64,000 bases of DNA from Calliopsis andreniformis. Lineage: Eukaryota > Arthropoda > Insecta > Hymenoptera > Andrenidae. Below are positions 23,464 to 38,019 of the stretch, piece by piece. The stretch covers positions 17,626,001 to 17,690,000 of the forward strand of contig NW_027480422.1 in assembly GCF_051401765.1 (NCBI RefSeq). Reading direction: 5' to 3'. Positions within the stretch are counted from its first letter, which is position 1; the number at the start of each line of letters is the position of its first letter. A model generated the notes under the pieces. That model saw nothing but the letters and a program-made list of their open reading frames with translations, had not been told where the DNA came from and searched no databases. A program made the translations under genes and the position numbers.

Positions 23464-25123
23464 GAATAGTTAGGGTCCTAGAATTCGACACCAGAAGCAT
23501 AAGATACAACATAAGTACAACAGTTTTTCCATCGTTTAAAATGTATAATTGCAAGCAGTGTGAAGGTAATGGTCATTTCTACGTTCCGGGCAACCTAGGC
23601 TTCACTCTAGAGCGTTGCTCCACCAGATCGAATAGTTAGGGCCTTTGAAGTCAACGCCCGAAGCATAAAGTACAAAATAAATACAACAGTTTTTCCATTG
23701 TTTAAAACGAATAATTGAAACCAGTGTGAAATTTATGGTCACTTCTACGTTCCGAACACCCTAGACTTCACCCCTGGGCGTTGCTCCACCAGATCCAATA
23801 GTTAGGACCTAAGAAGTCAACGCCAGAAGCATAAAATACAATATAAATACAACAGCTTTTCCATCGTATATAACGTATATTTGCGAACAGTGTGAAAGTA
23901 AAGGTCACTTCTACGTTCCGGGCAACCTAGGCTTCGCTCTAGGGCGTTGTTCCACCAGATCGAATAGTTAGTGCCTAAGAAGTCAACGCCAGAAGCATAA
24001 ACTGCAATATAAATACAACAGCTTTTCCATCGTATATAATGTATATTTGCAAACAGTGTGAAAGTAACGGTCATTTCTACGTTCCGGGCAACCTTGGCTT
24101 AACTCCAGGGCGTTGCTCCACCAGATCGAATAGTTAGGGCCTAAGAAGTCAACGCCAGAAGCATAAAACACAATATAAATACAACAGCTTTTCCATCGAG
24201 TATAATGTATATTTGCAAACAGTGTGAAAGTAACGGTCATTTCTACGTTCCGGGCAACCTAGGCTTAACGCTAGAGCGTTGCTCCACCAGATCGGATAGT
24301 TAGGGACTTATAATTCGACGCCAGAAGCATAAGATACAACATAAGTACAACAGCTTTTCCATCGTATATAATGTATATTTGCAAACAGTGTGAAAGTAAC
24401 GGTCATTTCTACGTTCCGGGCAACCTAGGCTTAACGCTAGGGCGTTGCTCCACCAGGTCGAATAGTTAGGGCCTAAGAAGTCAACGCCAGAAGCATAAAA
24501 CACAATATAAATACAACAGCTTTTCCATCGTATATAATGAATATTTGCATACAGTGTGAAAGTAACGGTCATTTCTACGTTCCGGGCAACCTAGGCTTAA
24601 CGCTAGGGCGTTGCTCCACCAGATCGAGTAGTTAGGGACTTTGAATTCAACGCCAGAAGAATAAAATACAACGTAAGTACAACAGTTTTTCCATCGTATA
24701 AAATGAATAATTACAAACAGTGTGAAAGTAATGGTCATTTCTACGTTCCGGGCAATCTAGGCTTAACTGTAGGGCGTTGCTAAACCAGATCGCATAGTTA
24801 GGGACTTAGAATATAACGCCAGAAGCATAAAATACAATATAAATACAATAGCTTTTCCATCGTATATAATGTATATTTGCACACAGTGTGAAAGCAACGG
24901 CCACTTCTACGTTCCGGGCAACCTAGGCTTAACTCTAGGGCGTTGCTCCACCAGGTCGAATAGTTAGCGCCTAAGAAGTCTACGCCAGAAGCATAAAATA
25001 CAATAGAAATACAACAGTTTTTCCATCGTATAACAGGAATAATTGCAACCAGTGTGAAAGGTATAGTCATTTCTACGTTCCGGGCAACCTATGCTTCACG
25101 CTAGGGCGTTGCTCCACCACATC
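23464..25123. repeat. Imperfect 10-monomer repeat, copy 2
   Basis: Monomers 1-4 match copy 1. An added ATAAAACAC monomer follows at 24128, then the CTTATAATTCG and ATAAAACAC monomers (24294 and 24460). The three-monomer string 24128-24625 equals 13507-14004 and 16992-17489 of HOR-1. The monomer at 24626 with GGGACTTTGAATTC equals those near 14503 and 18154. The final monomers introduce GCGCCTAAGAAGTCTACG types that characterise block 4, so the block boundary is a gradual mix rather than a sharp line. Confidence 0.75.
24828..25060. repeat. Dispersed module V, copy 1
   Basis: A string of about 1.4 monomers contains AAATACAATAGCTTTTCC, GTGTGAAAGCAACGG and AATAGTTAGCGCCTAAG. It recurs at about 35775-36003 and 42573-42801, at offsets near 66 and 107 monomers. 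Copies are close to identical, differing at a few bases such as GGCCAC against GGTCAT. Their downstream neighbours differ, so the module moved as a unit by exchange. Confidence 0.7.
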
Positions 25124-25702
25124 GAATAGCTGCGGCCTTAGAAGTCAACGCCAGAAGCATAAAATACAATATAAATACAACAGTTTTTCAATCGTATAAC
25201 AGGAATAATTGCAAACAGTGTGAAAGGTATGGTTATTTCTACGTTGCGGGCGTCCTAGGCTTCACTCTAGGGCATTGCTCCACCACATCGAATAGCTACG
25301 GCCTTAGTAGTCAACGCCATAACTATAAAAGACAATATAAATACAACAGTTTTTCCATTGTATAAAATGGATAATTGCAAACAGTGTGGAGGTAATGGTC
25401 ATTTCTACGTTCCGGGCAACCTAGGCTTCACTCTAGGGCGTTGCTCCACCACATCGAATAGCTACGGCCTTAGGGGGCAACGCCAGAGGCATAAAATACA
25501 AAATAAATACAACAGTTTTTCCATCGTATAACAAGAATAATTGCGACCAGTGTGAAAGTGATGGTCATTTCTACATTCCGGGCAACCTAGACTTCACTCT
25601 AGGGCGTTGCTCCACCAGATCGAATAGTTAGGGCCTAAGAAGTCAACGCCAGAAGCATAAAATACAATATAAATACAACAGTTTTTCCATTGTATAAAAC
25701 GA

Positions 25703-26340
25703 ATAATTGCAACCAGTGTGAAAGTAATGGTCATTTCTATGTTCCGGGCGACCTAGGCTTCACTCTAGGGCGTTGTTCCACCAGATCGAATAGTTAGGGA
25801 CTTAGAAATTAACGCCAGAAGCATAAAATACAATATAAATACAACAGCTTTTCCATCGTATATAATGTATATTTGCAGTGTGAAAGTAAAGGTCATTTCT
25901 ATGTTCCGGGCAACCTAGGTTTCGCTGTAGGGCGCTGCTCCACCAGATCGAATAGCTAGGGACTTAGAAGTCAACGCCATAACCATAAAATACAATAAAA
26001 ATACAACAGTTTTTCCATCGTATAAAAGGAATAATTGCTACCAGTGTGAAAGTAATGGTCATTTCTACGTTCCGGGCAACCTAGGTTTCACTCTTGGTCG
26101 TTGCTCCACCACACCGAATAGCTACGGCCTTAGAAGTCAACTCCAGCAGCACAAAATACAATATAAATACAACAGTTTTTCCATCGTATAAAATGTATAA
26201 TTGCAAGCAGTGTGAAGGTAATGGTCATTTCTACGTTCCGGACAACCTAGGCTTCACTCTAGAGCGTTGCTCCACCAGATCGAATAGTTAGGGCCTTAGA
26301 TGTCCACTCCCGAAGCATAAAATACAAAACAAATACAACA
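25703..26340. repeat. Block 4 module P, copy 1
   Basis: About four monomers include one with a 4-bp deletion (TTTGCAGTGTG in place of TTTGCAAACAGTGTG), one with CACTCTTGGTCGTTGC, and one with CAACTCCAGCAGCAC. The module recurs at about 36980-37618 (offset 11278 bp) and, shortened, at about 43937-44409. Here P precedes module Q; in the other two places Q precedes P. Confidence 0.72.
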
Positions 26341-26419
26341 GTTTTTCCATTGTATAAAACGAATAATTGCAACCAGTGTGAAAGTTATGGTCATTTCTAC
26401 GTTCCGGGCAACCTATGCT

Positions 26420-27118
26420 TCACTCTAGGGCGTTGCTCAACCACATCGAATAGCTACGGCCCTAGAAGACAACGCCATAACTATAAAATACAATATAAAT
26501 ACAACAGCTTTTCCATCGTATAAGATGTGTATTTGGAAACAGTGTGAAAGCAAAGGTCATTTCTACGTTCCGGGCAACCTAGGCTTCACTCTAGTGCGTT
26601 GCTCCACCAGATCGAATAGTTAGGGCCTTAGAAGTCTACGCCAGAAGTATAAAATACAATATAAATACAACAGTTTTTCAATCGTATAACAGGAATAATT
26701 GCAAACAGTGTGAAAGATATGGCCATTTCTACGTTCCGGGCAAAATAGGCTTAACTCCAGGGCGTTGCACCACCAGATCGAATAGTTAGGGACTTTCAAT
26801 ACAACGGCAGAAGCATAAAATACAATAAAAATGCAACAGTTTTTCCATCGTATAACAGGTAAGCTGCAACCAGTGCGAAAGTACTGGTCATTTCTACGTT
26901 CCGGGCAACCTAGGCTTAACTGTAGGGCGTTGCTCCACCAGATCGCATAGTTAGGGACTTAGAAATTAACACCAGAAGCATAAAATACAAAATAAATAGA
27001 ACAGTTTTTCCATCTTGTAAAACGAATAATTGCAACCAGTGTGAAAGTTATGGTCAATTCTACGTTCCGGGCAAACTAGGCTTCACTGTAGAGCGTTGCT
27101 TCACCAGATCGAATAGTT
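26420..27118. repeat. Block 4 module Q, copy 1
   Basis: About four monomers carry CTACGGCCCTAGAAGAC, GATGTGTATTTGGAAACAG, CGTTCCGGGCAAAATAGG and AATACAACGGCAGAAGC. They recur at about 36375-37000 (offset about 9955 bp) and 43040-43705 (a further 6632 bp). The rare AAAATAGG variant, with CCTAGG destroyed, is retained in all three, which supports common descent. Confidence 0.72.
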
Positions 27119-27740
27119 AGCGCCTAAGAAGTCTACGCCAGAGGCATAAAATACAATAAAAATACAACAGCTTTTCCATCGTATAACAGGAATAATTGCA
27201 ACAGTGTGAAAGGTATGGTCATTTCTACTTTCCGGGCAACCTAGGCTTCACTCTAGGGCGTTTCTCCACCACATCGAATAGCTGCGGCCTTAGAAGTCAA
27301 CGTATGAAGCATAAAATATAATATAAATACAACAGTTTTTCCACTGTATAACATGAATAATTGCAAACAGTGTGGAAGTAATGGTCATTTCTACGTTCCG
27401 GGCAACCTAGGCTTCACTCTAGGGCGTTGCTCAACCACATCGAATAGCTACGGCCCTAGAAGACAACGCCATAACTATAAAATACAATATAAATACAACA
27501 GCTTTTCCATCGTATATGATGTATATTTGGAAACAGTGTGAAAGTAAAGGTCATTTCTACGTTCCGGGCAACCTAGGCTTCACTCTAGTGCGTTGCTCCA
27601 CCAGATCGAATAGTTAGGGCCTTAGAAGTCAACGCCAGAAGCATAAAATACAATATAAATACAACAGTTTTTCAATCGTATAACAGGAATAATTGCAACC
27701 ACTGTGATAGTTATGGTCATTTCTACGTTCCGGGCAACCT
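27119..27740. repeat. Block 4 module S, copy 1
   Basis: Nearly four monomers begin with GCCTAAGAAGTCTACGCC and include the shortened TTGCAACAGTGTG, CTACTTTCCGGGCAACC and GTTTCTCCACC variants. A copy with offset 11444 bp lies at about 38563-39184. A version with one added monomer lies at about 32926-33590, offset about 5807 bp at its left end. Confidence 0.72.
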
Positions 27741-28410
27741 AGGCTTATCTATAGGGCGTTGCTCCACAAGATCGCATAGTTAGGGACTTAGAATTTAACG
27801 CCAGAAGCATAAAATACAATAAAAATGCAACCGTTTTTCCATAGTATAACAGGAATAATTGCAACCAGTGTGAAAGTACAGGTCATCTCTACGTTGCGGG
27901 CATCCTAGGCTTCACTCTAGGGCATTGCTCCACCACATCGAATAGCTACGGCCTTAGGAGTCAGCGCCATAACTATAAAAAACAATATAAATACAACAGT
28001 TTTTCCGTTGTATAAAATGAATAATTGCAAACAGTGTGGAAGTAATGGTCATTTCCACTTTCCGGGCAACCTAGGCTTCACTCTAGAGCGTTGCTCCACC
28101 ACATCGAATAGCTACGGCCTAAGAAGTCAACTCCAGAAGCATAAAATACAATATAAATACAACAGGTTTTCCATCGTATAAAATGAATGGTTGCAAACAG
28201 TGTGAAGGTAATGGTCACTTCTACGTTCCGGGCAGCCTAGGCTTAACTCCAGTGCGTTGCCCCACCAGATCGAATAGCTAGGGACTTTGAATACAACGCC
28301 AGAAGAATAAAATACAACATGAGTACCACAGTTTTTCCATCGTATGAAATGTATAATTGCAAGCAGTGTGAAGGTAATGGTCATTTCTACGTTCCGGGCA
28401 ACCTAGGCTG

Positions 28411-29074
28411 CACTCTAGAGCGTTGCTTCACCAGATCGAATAGTTAGGGCCTTAGATGTCAACGACCGAAGCATAAAATACAAAATAAAAAGAACAGTTT
28501 TTCCATTGTATAAAACGAATAATTGCAACCAGTGTGAAAGTTATGGTCATTTACACGTTCCGGGCAACCTAGGCTTCACTCTAGGTCGTTGTTCCATCAG
28601 ATCGAATAGTTAGGGCCTAAGAAAACAACGCCAGAAGCATAAAATACAATATAAATGCAACAGCTTTACCATCGTATATAATGTATATTTGCAAACAGTG
28701 TGAAAGTAAAGGTCATTTCTACGTTCCGGGCAACCTAGGCTTCACTCTAGAGCGTTGCTTCACCAGATCGAATAGTTAGGGCCTTAGATGTCAACGACCG
28801 AAGCATAAAATACAAAATAAAAAGAACAGTTTTTCCATTGTATAAAACGAATAATTGCAACCAGTGTGAAAGTTATGGTCATTTACACGTTCCGGGCAAC
28901 CTAGGCTTCACTCTAGGTCGTTGTTCCATCAGATCGAATAGTTAGGGCCTAAGAAAACAACGCCAGAAGCATAAAATACAATATAAATGCAACAGCTTTA
29001 CCATCGTATATAATGTATATTTGCAAACAGTGTGAAAGTAAAGGTCATTTCTACGTTCCGGGCAACCTAGGCTT
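28411..29074. repeat. Tandem duplication of a dimer (2 x 332 bp)
   Basis: CACTCTAGAGCGTTGCTTC occurs at 28411 and 28743, 332 bp apart. Both copies continue with TCAACGACCGAAGC, AATAAAAAGAACAG and GTTCCATCAGATCG, and I saw no differences between them after the left junction. The exchange lies in the GGCAACCTAGGCT to CTAGAG region. This is one of the youngest events in block 4. Confidence 0.85.
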
Positions 29075-30860
29075 AACTGTAGGGCGTTGCTCCACCAGAT
29101 CGCATAGTTTGGGACTTAGAAGTCAACGCCAGAAGCATAAAATACAATAAAAATGCAACAGTTTCTCCATAGTATAACAGGAATAATTGCAACCAGTGTG
29201 AAAGTACAGGTCATTTCTACGTTCCGGGCAACCTAGGCTTCGCTCTAGGGCCTTGCTCCACCAGATCGAATACCTAGGGACTTAGAATTCAACGCCAGAA
29301 GAATAAAATACATCATAGGTACAACAGCTTTTCCATCGTATATATAATGTATATTTGCAAACAGTGTGAAAGTAAAGCTCATTTCTACGTTCCGGGCAGC
29401 CTAGGTTTCGCTGTAGGGCGTTGCTCCACCAGATCGAATAGCTTGGGACTTAGAAGTCAACGCCAGAAGCATAAAATACAATAAAAATACAACAGTTTTT
29501 CCATCGTATAAAAGGAATAATTGCAACCAGTGTGAAAGTAATGGTCATTTCTACGTTCCGCTCAACCCAGGTTTCACTCTTGGGCGTTGCTCCACCACAC
29601 CTAATAGCTACGGCCTTAGAAGTCAATTCCAGAAGCATAAAATACAATATAAATACAACAGCTTTTCCATCGTATAAAACGAATGATTGCAAACAGTGTG
29701 AAAGTTATGGTCATTTCCACGTTCCGAGCAACCTAGTCATAACACCAGGGCATTGCTCCACCAGATCGAATAGTTAGGGACGTTGAATACAACGCCAGAA
29801 GCATAAAATACAATAAAAATGCAACAGTTTTTCCATCGTATAACAGGAAAGCTGCAACCAGTGTAAAAGTACTGGATATTTCTATCTTCCGGATAACCTA
29901 GGCTTCACTGTAGGGCGTTGCTCAACCAGATCGAATAGATATGGACTTAGAATTCAACGCCAGAAGAATAAAATACAACATAAGTACCACTGTTTTTCCA
30001 TCGTATGAAATGTATAATTGCAAGCAGTGTGAAGGTAATGGTCATTTCTACGTTCCGGGCAACCTAGGCTTCACCCTAGAGCGTTGCTCCACCAGATCGA
30101 ATAGTTAGGGCCTTAGATGTCAACGTCCGAAGCATAAAATACAAAATAAATAGAACAGTTTTTCCATTGTATAAAACGAATAATTGCAACCAGTGTGAAA
30201 GTTATGGTCATTTCGACGTTCCGGGCAACCTAGGCTTAACTCCAGGGCGTTGCTCCACCAGATCGAATAGTTAGGGACTTTGAATACAACGCCAGAAGCG
30301 TAAAATACAATAAAAATGCAACAGTTTTTCCATCGCATAACAGGAATAATTGCAACCAGTGTGAAAGTACAGGTGATTTCTACGTTCCGGGCAACCTAGG
30401 TTTCGCTGTAGGGCGTTACTCCACCAGATCCAATAACTAGCGACTTAGAAGCCAACACCAGAAGCATAAAATACAATAAAAATGCAACAGTTTTTCCATC
30501 GTATAACAGGAAAGCTGCAACCAGTGTGAAGGTACTGGTCATTTCTATGTTCAGGGTAACCTAGGCTTCACCCTAGAGCGTTGCTCAACCAGATCGAATG
30601 GTTAGGGCCTTAGAAGTCTAATTCCAAAGCATAAAATACAAAATAAATAGAACAGTTTTTCCATTGTATAAAACGAATAATTGCAACCAGTGTGAAAGGT
30701 ATGGTCATCTCTACGTTCCGGGCAACCTAGGCTTCACTCTAGGGCATTGCTGCACCACATCCAATAGCTACGGCCTTAGAAGTCAACACCATAACTATAA
30801 AATACATTATAAATACAACAGTTTTTCCATTGTATAAAATGAATAATTGCAAACAGTGTG

Positions 30861-32021
30861 GGAGTAATGGGTATTTCTACGTTCCGGGCAACCTAGGCTT
30901 CACGCTAGGGCGTTGCACCACCACATCGAATAGCTACGGCGTTAGGAGTCAACGCCAGAGGCATAACATACAATATAAGTACAACAGTTTTTCCATCGTA
31001 TAAAACGAATAATTGCAATCAGTATGAAGGTTATGGTCATTTCTACGTTCCGGGCGACCTAGGCTTCACCCTAGGCGTTGCTCCACCAGATCGAATAGTT
31101 AGGGCCTTAGAAGTCAACGCCAGAAGCATAAAATACGATATAAATACCACAGTTTTTCAATCGTATAACAGGAATAATTGCAAACAGTGTGAAAGATATG
31201 GTCATTTCTACGTTGCGGGCATCCTAGGCTTCACTACAGGGCGTTGCTCCACCAGATCGAATAGTTAGGGCCTAAGAAGTCAACGACAGAAGCATAAAAT
31301 ACAATAGAAATACAACAGTTTTTCCATCGTATAACAGTATTAATTGCAACCAGTGTGAAATATATGGTCATTTCTACGATGCGGGCAACCTAGGGTTCAC
31401 TCTAGGGCGTCGTTCCACCAGATCGAATAGTTAGCGCCTAAGAAGTCTACGCCAGAAGCATAAAATACAATACAAATGCAACAGCTTTTCCATCGTATAA
31501 CAAGAATAATTGCAACCAGTGTGAAAGGTATGGTCATTTCTACGTTCCGGGCAACCTATGCTTCACTCTAGGGCGTTGCTCCACCACATCGAATAGCTGC
31601 TGCCTTAGAAGTCAACGCCAGAAGCATAAAATATAATATAAATAGAACAGTTTTTCCATCGTATAACAGGAATAATTGCAACCAGTGTGAAATATATGGT
31701 CATTTCTACGATACGGGCAACCTAGGCTTCACTCTAGGGCGTCGTTCCACCAGATCGAATAGTTAGCGCCTAAGAAGTCTACGCCAGAAGCATAAAATAC
31801 AATACAAATGCAACAGCTTTTCCATCGTATAACAAGAATAATTGGAACCAGTGTGAAAGGTATGGTCATTTCTACGTTCCGGGCAACCTATGCTTCACTC
31901 TAGGGCGTTGCTCCACCACATCGAATAGCTGCTGCCTTAGAAGTCAACGCTAGAAGCATAAAATATAATATAAATAGAACAGTTTTTCCATCGTATAACA
32001 GGAATAATTGCAACCAGTGTG
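30861..32021. repeat. Seven-monomer tandem duplication, first copy (1161 bp)
   Basis: GGAGTAATGGGTATTTC at 30861 recurs at 32022, 1161 bp later (7 x 166 less 1). The missing base is the shared CCCTAGGCGTTG deletion seen near 31075 and 32235. Inside it a dimer with GTGTGAAATATATGG is itself repeated (about 31356 and 31687), so duplications are nested. Confidence 0.85.
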
Positions 32022-32940
32022 GGAGTAATGGGTATTTCTACGTTCCGGGCAACCTAGGCTTCACGCTAGGGCGTTGCACCACCACATCGAATAGCTACGG
32101 CGTTAGGAGTCAACGCCAGAGGCATAACATACAATTTAAGTACAACAGTTTTTCCATCGTATAAAACGAATAATTGCAATCAGTATGAAGGTTATGGTCA
32201 TTTCTACGTTCCGGGCGACCTAGGCTTCACCCTAGGCGTTGCTCCACCAGATCGAATAGTTAGGGCCTTAGAAGTCAACGCCAGAAGCATAAAATACGAT
32301 ATAAATACCACAGTTTTTCAATCGTATAACAGGAATAATTGCAAACAGTGTGAAAGATATGGTCATTTCTACGTTGCGGGCATCCTAGGCTTCACTACAG
32401 GGCGTTGCTCCACCAGATCGAATAGTTAGGGCCTAAGAAGTCAACGACAGAAGCATAAAATACAATAGAAATACAACAGTTTTTCCATCGTATAACAGTA
32501 TTAATTGCAACCAGTGTGAAATATATGGTCATTTCTACGATGCGGGCAACCTAGGGTTCACACTAGGGCGTCGTTCCACCAGATCGAATAGTTAGCGCCT
32601 AAGAAGTCTACGCCAGAAGCATAAAATACAATACAAATGCAACAGCTTTTCCATCGTATAACAAGAATAATTGCAACCAGTGTGAAAGGTATGGTCATTT
32701 CTACGTTCCGGGCAACCTATGCTTCACTCTAGGGCGTTGCTCCACCACATCGAATAGCTGCTGCCTTAGAAGTCAACGCCAGAAGCATAAAATATAATAT
32801 AAATAGAACAGTTTTTCCATCGTATAACAGGAATAATTGCAACCAGTGTGAAATATATGGTCATTTCTACGATGCGGGCAGCCTAGGCTTCACTCTAGGG
32901 CGTCGTTCCACCAGATCGAATAGTTAGCGCCTAAGAAGTC
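32022..32940. repeat. Seven-monomer tandem duplication, second copy (partial)
   Basis: It follows 30861-31780 at a constant offset with only scattered differences, such as CACACTAGGG against CACTCTAGGG. It then departs near 32940, where module S begins (GAGGCATAAAATAC). The unit is therefore about 5.5 monomers long here rather than seven. Confidence 0.8.
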
Positions 32941-35900
32941 TACGCCAGAGGCATAAAATACAATAAAAATACAACAGCTTTTCCATCGTATAACAGGAAT
33001 AATTGCAACAGTGTGAAAGGTATGGTCATTTCTACTTTCCGGGCAACCTAGGCTTCACTCTAGGGCGTTTCTCCACCACATCGAATAGCTGCGGCCTTAG
33101 AAGTCAACGTCTGAAGCATAAAATATAATATAAATACAACAGTTTTTCCACTGTATAATATGAATAATTGCAAACAGTGTGGAAGTAATGGTCATTTCTA
33201 CGTTCCGGGCAACCTAGGCTTCACTCTAGGGCGTTGCTCAACCACATCGAATAGCTACGGCCCTAGAAGACAACGCCATAACTATAAAATACAATATAAA
33301 TACAACAGTTTTTCCATCGTATAACATGAATAATTGCAACCAGTGTGAAAGTGATGGCCATTTCTACATTCCGGGCAACCTAGGCTTCACTCTAGGGCGT
33401 TGCTCAACCACATCGAATAGCAACGGCCCTAGAAGACAACGCCATAACTATAAAATACAATATAAATACAACAGCTTTTCCATCGTATATGATGTATATT
33501 TGGAAACAGTGTGAAAGTAAAGGTCATTTCTACGTTCCGGGCAACCTAGGCTTCACTCAAGTGCGTTGCACCACGAGATCGAATGGTTAGGGCCTTTAGA
33601 TGTCAACGCCAGAAGCATAAAATACAATATAAATACAACAGTTTTTCAATCGTATAACAGGAATAATTGCAAACAGTGTGAAAGATATGGTCATTTCTAC
33701 GTTCCGGGCAATCTAGGCTTCTCTCTAGGGCGCTGCTCCACCAGATCGGATAGATAGGGCCTAAGAAGTGAACGCCAGAAGCATAAAATACAATAGAAAT
33801 ACAACAGTTTTTCCATCGTGTAACAGGAATAATTGCACCAGTGTGAAATATATGGTCATTTCTACGATACGGGCAGCCTAGGCTTCACTCTAGGGCGTCG
33901 TTCCACAAGATCGAATAGTTAGCGCCTAAGAAGTCTACGCCAGAAGCATAAAATACAATACAAATACAACAGCTTTTCCATCGTATAACAGGAATAATTG
34001 CAACCAGTGAGAAAGGTATAGTCATTTCTACGTACCGGGCAACCTATGCTTCACGCTAGGGCGTTGCTCCACCACATCGAATAGCTGCGGCCTTAGAAGT
34101 CAACGCCAGAAGCATAAAATACAATATAAATACAACAGTTTTTCAATCGTATAACAGGAATAATTGCAAACAGTGTGAAAGGTATGGTTATTTCTACGTT
34201 GCGGGCGTCCTAGGCTTCACTCTAGGGCATTGCTCCACCACATCGAATAGCTACGGCCTTAGTAGTCAACGCCATAACTATAAAAGACAATATAAATACA
34301 ACAGTTTTTCCATTGTATAAAATGAATAATTGCAAACAGTGTGGAGGTAATGGTGATTTCTACTTTCCGGGCAACCTAGGCTTCACTCTAGGGCGTTTCT
34401 CCACCACATCGACTAGCTACGGCCTTAGAAGTCAACGTCTGAAGCATAAAATTTAATATAAATACAACAGTTTTTCTATCGTATAACAGGAATAATTGCA
34501 GCCAGTGTGAAAGGCATGGTCATTTCTACGTTCCGGGCAACCTAGGCTTCACTCTAGGGCGTTGCTCCACCACATCGAATAGCTACGGCCTTAGGGGGCA
34601 ACGCCAGATGCATAAAATACAATATAAATACAACAGTTTTTCCATCGTATAACAAGAATAATTGCGACCAGTGTGAAAGTGATGGTCATTTCTACATTCC
34701 GGGCAACCTAGACTTCACTCTAGGGCGTTGCTCCACCAGATCGAATAGTTAGGGCCTAAGAAGTCAACGCCAGAAGCATAAAATACAATATAAATACAAC
34801 AGTTTTACCCTTGTATAACAGGAATAATTGCAACTACTGTGATAGCTATGGTCATTTCTACGTTCCGGGCAACCTTGGCTTCACTCTAGGGCGTTGCTCC
34901 ACCACATCGAATAGTTAGGTCCTTAGAAGTCAATGCCAGAAGCATAAAATGCAATATAAATACAACAGTTTTTCCACTGTATAATATGAATAATTGCAAA
35001 CAGTGTGGAAGTAATGGTCATTTCTACGTTCCGCGCAACCTAGGCTTCACCCCTGGGCGTTGCTCCACCAGATCCAATAGTTAGGACCTAAGAAGTCAGC
35101 GCCAGAAGCATAAAACACAAAATAGATACAACAGCTTTTCCATTGTATATAATGTATATTTGCAAACAGTGTGAAGGCAATGGTCATTTCTACGTTCCGA
35201 GCAACCTAGGCTTCACCCAAGGGCGTTGCTCCACCTGATCGAATAGTGAGGGCCTAAGAAGTCAACGCCAGAAGCATAAAATACGATATATGTACAACAG
35301 TTTTACCATTGTATAAAATGAATAATCGCGAACCGTATGAAGGTGATGGTCGTTTCTATATTCCGGGCAACCTACGCTTCACTCTAGAGCGTTGATCCAC
35401 CAGATCGAATAGTTGGGGCCTTAGGAGTCAACGGCCGAAGCATAAAATACAAAATAAGTAGAACAGTTTTTCCATTGTATATAATGTATATTTGCAAACA
35501 GTGTGAAAGCAAAGGTCATTTCTACGTTCCGGGCAACCTAGGCTTAACTGCCGGGCGTTTCTCCACCAGCTCGCATAGTTAGGGACTTAGAATTCAACGC
35601 CAGAGGCATAAAGTACAGTAACAATGCAACAGTTTTTCCATCGTATGACAGGAATAACTGCAACCAGTGTGAAAGTACAGGTCATTTCTACGTTCCGGGC
35701 AACCTAGGCTTCACTCTAGGCCGGTGATCCACCAGATCAAATAGTTAGGACCTAAGAAGTCAACGCCAGAAGCATAAAATACAATATAAATACAATAGCT
35801 TTTCCATCGTATATAATGTATATTTGCAAACAGTGTGAAAGCAACGGTCATTTCTACGTTCCGGGCAACCTAGGCTTAACTCTAGGGCGTTGCTCCACCA

Positions 35901-38019
35901 GGTCGAATAGTTAGCGCCTAAGAAGTCTACGCCAGAAGCATAAAATACAATAGAAATACAACAGTTTTTCCATCGTATAACAGGAATAATTGCAACCAGT
36001 GTGAAATATATGGTCATTTCTACGATACGGGCAACCTAGGCTTCACTCTAGGGCGTCGTTCCACACGATCGAATAGTTAGCGCCTAAGAAGTCTACGCCA
36101 GAAGCATAAAATACAATACAAATACAACAGCTTTTCCATCGTATAACAGGAATAATTGCAGCCAGTGTGAAAGGTATAGTCATTTCTACGTTCCGGGAAA
36201 CCCAGGCTTCGCTCTAGGGCGTTGCTCCACCACATCGGATAGCTACGGCCTTAGGAGTCAACGCCAGAGGCATAAAATACAAAATAAGTACAACAGTTTT
36301 TCCATCGTATAACAAGAATAATTGCAACCAGTGTGAAAGTGATGGTCATTTGTACATTCCGGGCAACCTAGGATTCACTCTAGGGCGTTGCTCAACCACA
36401 TCGAATAGCTACGGCCCTAGAAGACAACGCCATAACTATAAAATACAATACAAATACAACAGCTTTTCCATCGTACAAGATGTGTATTTGGAAACAGTGT
36501 GAAAGTAAAGGTCATTTCTACGTTCCGGGCAACCTAGGCTTCACTCTAGTGCGTTGCTCCACCAGATCGAATAGTTAGGGCCTTAGAAGTCTACGCCAGA
36601 AGTATAAAATACAATATAAATACAACAGTTCTTCAATCATATAACAGGAATAATTGCAAACAGTGTGAAAGATATGGCCATTTCTACGTTCCGGGCAAAA
36701 TAGGCTTAACTCCAGGCCGTTGCTCCACCAGATCGAATAGTTAGGGACTTTCAATACAACGGCAGAAGCATAAAATACAATAAAAATGCAACAGTTTTTC
36801 CATCGTATAACAGGTAAGCTCCAACCACTGCGAAAGTACTGGTCATTTCTACGTTCCGGGCAACCTAGGCTTAACTGTAGGGCGTTGCTCCACCAGATCG
36901 CATAGTTAGGGACTTAGAAATTAACACCAGAAGCATAAAATACAAAATAAATAGAACAGTTTTTCCATTTTGTAAAACGAATAATTGCAACCAGTGTGAA
37001 AGTTATGGTCATTTCTACAATCCGGGCGACCTAGGCTTCACTCTAGGGCGTTGTTCCACCAGATCGAATAGTTAGGGACTTAGAAATTAACGCCAGAAGC
37101 ATAAAATACAATATAAATACAACAGCTTTTCCATCGTATATAATGTATATTTGCAGTGTGAAAGTAAAGGTCATTTCTATGTTCCGGGCAACCTAGGTTT
37201 CGCTGTAGGGCGCTGCTCCACCAGATCGAATAGCTAGGGACTTAGAAGTCAACGCCATAAGCATAAAATACAATAAAAATACAACAGTTTTTCCATCGTA
37301 TAAAAGGAATAATTGCTACCAGTGTGAAAGTAATGGTCATTTCTACGTTCCGGGCAACCTAGGTTTCACTCTTGGTCGTTGCTCCACCACACCGAATTGC
37401 TACGGCCTTAGAAGTCAACTCCAGCAGCACAAAATACAATATAAATACAACAGTTTTTCCATCGTATAAAATGTATAATTGCAAGCAGTGTGAAGGTAAT
37501 GGTCATTTCTACGTTCCGGGCAACCTAGGCTTCACTCTAGAGCGTTGCTCCACCAGATCGAATAGTTAGGGCCTTAGATGTCCACTCCCGAAGCATAAAA
37601 TACAAAACAAATAGAACAGTTTTTCCATTGTATAAAACGAATAATTGCAACCAGTGTGAAAGTTATGGTCATTTCTACGTTCCGGGCAACCTAGGCTTAA
37701 CTGTAGGGCGTTGCTCCACCAGATCGCATAGTTAGGGACTTAGAAATTAACGCCAGAAGCATAAAACACAAAATAAATAGAACAGTTTTTCCATTTCATA
37801 AAACGAATAATTGCAACCAGTGTGAAAGTTATGGTCATTTCTACGTTCCGGGCGACCTAGGCTTCACTCTAGGGCGTTGTTCCACCAGATCGAATAGTTA
37901 GAGCCTTAGATGTCAACGCCCGAAGCATAAAGTACAAAATAAATAGAACAGTTTTTCCATTGTATAAAACGAATAATTGCAACCAGTGTGAAAGTTATGG
38001 TCATTTCTATGTTCCGGGC

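Noticed and set aside
27353..27541. Plus-strand 62-codon frames starting Met-Asn-Asn-Cys, repeated at 33326, 38797, 39793 and 42116
   Set aside because: These copies belong to the duplicated modules S and U, so their conservation reflects recent duplication of the DNA. They end wherever the next monomer's frame meets a stop.
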